Assembly (NCBI GenBank): GCA_030018895.1
Contig: JASEHM010000041.1
Span: 1-7,562 of the forward strand
Direction: 5' to 3'
Length of the DNA stretch: 7,562 nt
DNA from: Candidatus Omnitrophota bacterium
GTDB lineage: Bacteria > Omnitrophota > Gorgyraeia > Gygaellales > Profunditerraquicolaceae
The stretch's first letter is position 1. The number at the start of each line of letters is the position of its first letter. Shown here piece after piece: positions 5,971 through 7,562 of this stretch. The notes under the pieces are model-generated. The model was not told where the DNA came from. It saw nothing but the letters and a program-made list of their open reading frames with translations, and searched no databases. Made by a program: the position numbers and the translations under genes.

Positions 5971-7388
5971 TATAGCCTCTTTCGCCATACTGCGCCTTCT
6001 TGCGTATCTTCCAATATTATTCCTTTTTCTTCCAGCTCTCTGCGTATCTTATCCGCCAACTCATAATCCTTCTTATTACGCGCTTGTTGTCTTTCTAAAA
6101 TTTTATCTTCTATCTCTTCCTTAGTTAGAATGCTATCTTGCTGCGATAGCCCAAAGCCACCCGCACCCAACCCTGCCTTAAGCGATACCCCTAAAATGCC
6201 TAATAATTCTTTTATTGTATTTTCTGCGTTAAAAACAAAACCTAAATCATCTATATTCTTATTAGCCAGATTTACTAATTCAAATACAGAAGCCAGAGCC
6301 TGGGGCATATTAAAATCATCGTCCATTGCCTGAATAAATCTTTCCTTAGAGCTTTCTATTTCTGAGGCGGATTTCTGATTATCAATTACCGGCCTTTTTC
6401 TTTCTATTTTATCTATCAAGATTAAAATTCTCCCTAACGCCTTTTTTGCTTCTTCTATCTTTTCCTCGCTGTAATCTATCGGATGCGAATAATGCGCGGA
6501 TAAAAAGAAAAGTTTTAATAAATCAACATCGTGATACCTAAGCGCAAAATCCTTAATCGTTATAAAGTTACCTAATGACTTTGCCATTTTCTGCCCCTTT
6601 ATAGTAAGCAGGCCATGATGCATCCAGTATTTCGCAAACGGCTTGCCGGTTAAGGCCTTTGACTGGGCAATTTCATTTTCATGATGCGGAAAAATCAAGT
6701 CCCTTCCTCCGGCATGAATATCTAATGTTTCGCACTCTAAATATTTCATACTCATAACAGAACACTCAATATGCCAGCCAGGCCTGCCTTCTCCCCAAGG
6801 ACTGTCCCAATATGGTTCCTCAGGTTTTGATTTTTTCCATAAGACAAAATCCAAATGGTCTTTTTTAAATTCCGTTGGTTCAATTCTTACACCTGTGGAC
6901 ATTTGAGCTATATTTTGCCCGGATAACTTACCGTACTCAAGAAACTTCCTTACATTAAAATAGACATCTCCTCCTGCTAAGTAAGCAAAACCTTTTTCAA
7001 TCAAGACACTTATGCTTTTAATCATATCCGGGATGTTTTCCGTTGCAGCCGGCTCAAAATCAGCTTTTTCAATGCCTAAAATAGCCAAATCCTTGAAATA
7101 GCTGTCTATATATTTTTTAACCAATTCCTGCCAACTAATTTTAAGCTCATTAGCGCGTTTAATAATCTTATCATCTATATCAGTAATATTACGCACAAAT
7201 CTAACCCTGTATCCGCGGTATTTTAAATACCTCCTGATTACATCCCCGACATAAAGACTCCTGGCATGGCCTAAGTGACTTTCATCATAAACCGTAACCC
7301 CGCAGGTATAAATATTAACCTTTAAAGGGTTTAATGGTATAAATTCTTCTTTTTTGCGGGAAAGGGAATTGTAAATATAGATTGGCAT
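5970..7388 (-). CDS. cysS: Cysteinyl-tRNA synthetase
   Basis: A 472-aa class I synthetase that charges tRNA-Cys. The N-terminus MPIYIYNSLSRKKEEF is typical. The HIGH-type motif is HLGH at 38-41 and KMSKS is KMAKS at 267-271. The catalytic zinc ligands expected from E. coli CysRS are present as C29, C209 (WHIECS), H235 and E239 (FPHHENE). The C-terminus has the usual LADKIRRELEEKGIILEDTQEGAVWR block, preceded by a glycine-rich linker (about 406-414). I chose the ATG at 7388 because MPIYIYN matches the family. A GTG at 7400 would add four residues, but it lies inside the upstream repeat. Neither start has a good Shine-Dalgarno. cysS is the first complete gene of the run and overlaps tmk by one base. 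Confidence 0.95.
   Translation of the reverse strand: MPIYIYNSLSRKKEEFIPLNPLKVNIYTCGVTVYDESHLGHARSLYVGDVIRRYLKYRGYRVRFVRNITDIDDKIIKRANELKISWQELVKKYIDSYFKDLAILGIEKADFEPAATENIPDMIKSISVLIEKGFAYLAGGDVYFNVRKFLEYGKLSGQNIAQMSTGVRIEPTEFKKDHLDFVLWKKSKPEEPYWDSPWGEGRPGWHIECSVMSMKYLECETLDIHAGGRDLIFPHHENEIAQSKALTGKPFAKYWMHHGLLTIKGQKMAKSLGNFITIKDFALRYHDVDLLKLFFLSAHYSHPIDYSEEKIEEAKKALGRILILIDKIERKRPVIDNQKSASEIESSKERFIQAMDDDFNMPQALASVFELVNLANKNIDDLGFVFNAENTIKELLGILGVSLKAGLGAGGFGLSQQDSILTKEEIEDKILERQQARNKKDYELADKIRRELEEKGIILEDTQEGAVWRKRL
5976..5980 (-). promoter_or_regulatory. Ribosome binding site favouring the inner tmk start
   Basis: AGAGG on the minus strand lies 5 nt before the ATG at 5970-5968, which itself shares a base with the cysS TAA. 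A competing GAAGG (5999-5995) lies 6 nt before the outer ATG at 5988. Family alignment of the N-terminus decides for the inner one. Confidence 0.45.
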
Positions 7389-7399
7389 TTTTTTTAACA

Positions 7400-7457
7400 C
7401 GAATTTCCACGAATGAAGAATCGAATTACCACGAATAAATATCGAATTGCCGCGAAT
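7400..7457 (-). repeat. Array of three 15-bp units (six phased CGAAT half-sites) upstream of cysS
   Basis: Three related units, plus-strand consensus CGAATTNCCRCGAAT, lie at 7400-7414, 7422-7436 and 7443-7457. Each holds two CGAAT pentamers 10 bp apart. The six pentamers start at 7400, 7410, 7422, 7432, 7443 and 7453, spaced 10 to 12 bp, close to one helical turn each. The array fills nearly the whole 69-nt gap between the upstream stop codon, which it abuts exactly, and the cysS ATG. It could be an operator-like array or a dispersed intergenic repeat. Any cysS promoter would have to lie within it or further upstream; I see no convincing -35/-10 pair. Confidence 0.7.
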
Positions 7458-7562
7458 TTATTTTTTCTTTTCTAAATTCTCAATCCTCTTCTCTAATTCT
7501 TCAACTATCTGCATTATTGGGTCAAGTATATGAATATGATCTAGATTAATATCAATCTTTTT
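7458..7562 (-). CDS. C-terminal end of an unrecognised protein (partial, 5' end outside the window)
   Basis: An open frame enters from the right edge and ends at TAA (7460-7458). It gives 34 residues: a hydrophobic, His/Asp-containing stretch (IDINLDHIHILDP), then a heptad-like charged helix (IVEELEKRIENLE) and a KKK tail. The helix looks like a short C-terminal coiled coil. Codon use and A-rich lysine codons resemble the neighbouring genes. Too little is present to assign a family. It lies on the same strand as cysS with a 69-nt gap and may belong to the same transcript. Confidence 0.65.
   Translation of the reverse strand, partial: KKIDINLDHIHILDPIMQIVEELEKRIENLEKKK

Noticed and set aside
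5986..5988. Longer tmk start at 5988
   Set aside because: It has a possible ribosome site, but the six added residues (MAKEAI) are outside the family N-terminus and the TAATG overlap at 5970 is a standard coupling arrangement.
7389..7457. T-box or riboswitch leader for cysS
   Set aside because: The gap to the upstream stop is only 69 nt and is filled by repeats; there is no room for a T-box stem or its conserved sequence.
7400..7460. Promoter for cysS in the repeat array
   Set aside because: AT-rich stretches such as GATATTTATT resemble a -10 box, but no partner -35 stands out and the sequence is explained by the repeat.

Overview
The window is a compact run of bacterial housekeeping genes, all transcribed from the minus strand, so it reads right to left. 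It is AT-rich, uses the standard genetic code (TAA and TGA stops) and has ATG/GTG starts. The domain order and the tmk-holB-ricT-metG-tatD series are bacterial. Together with dispersed short intergenic repeats and a DUF362-ferredoxin gene, they suggest an anaerobic, uncultivated lineage. My best guess is Candidatus Omnitrophota or a neighbouring candidate phylum, at about 50% confidence; no rRNA or other phylogenetic marker is present to settle it.

Layout in transcription order. The window opens (7562-7458) with the last 34 codons of an unrecognised protein ending in a charged helix. A repeat array at 7457-7400 separates it from cysS (cysteinyl-tRNA synthetase). The stop codon of cysS overlaps the preferred start of tmk (thymidylate kinase) by one base. 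An 80-bp palindromic array of ten 8-bp units (5380-5301) supplies the 3' end of tmk and fills the gap to holB (DNA polymerase III delta prime). holB overlaps ricT (PSP1/YaaT family) by 22 nt, and ricT overlaps metG (methionyl-tRNA synthetase) by 4 nt. After 26 nt comes tatD (metal-dependent nuclease/hydrolase), which overlaps a DUF362 + 2x[4Fe-4S] protein gene by 4 nt. The last 146 bases (146-1) hold no gene, only short repeats.

How the genes fit together. The set supports growth: two aminoacyl-tRNA synthetases, dTTP supply (Tmk), the clamp-loader subunit (HolB), an RNA-processing/FeS factor (RicT) and a quality-control nuclease (TatD). tmk, holB, ricT, metG and tatD occur in the same relative order in Bacillus subtilis (tmk...holB-yaaT...metS-yabD), so this is an old conserved neighbourhood. 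cysS is added in front and DUF362-ferredoxin behind. From tmk's start and from holB to DUF362 the genes are overlapping or nearly so, which implies co-transcription and translational coupling.

The most notable non-coding signals are the repeats, which sit only at the looser junctions: (1) the palindromic octamer array that has become the C-terminus of tmk; (2) CGAAT half-sites spaced by about one helical turn directly upstream of cysS, with one inverted copy just after the last gene; (3) a REP-like island at the left edge. I see no tRNA, rRNA, CRISPR array, riboswitch, transposase or convincing promoter or intrinsic terminator. I found no clearly new multi-gene system; the novelty, if any, lies in the repeats and the coupled DUF362 gene.
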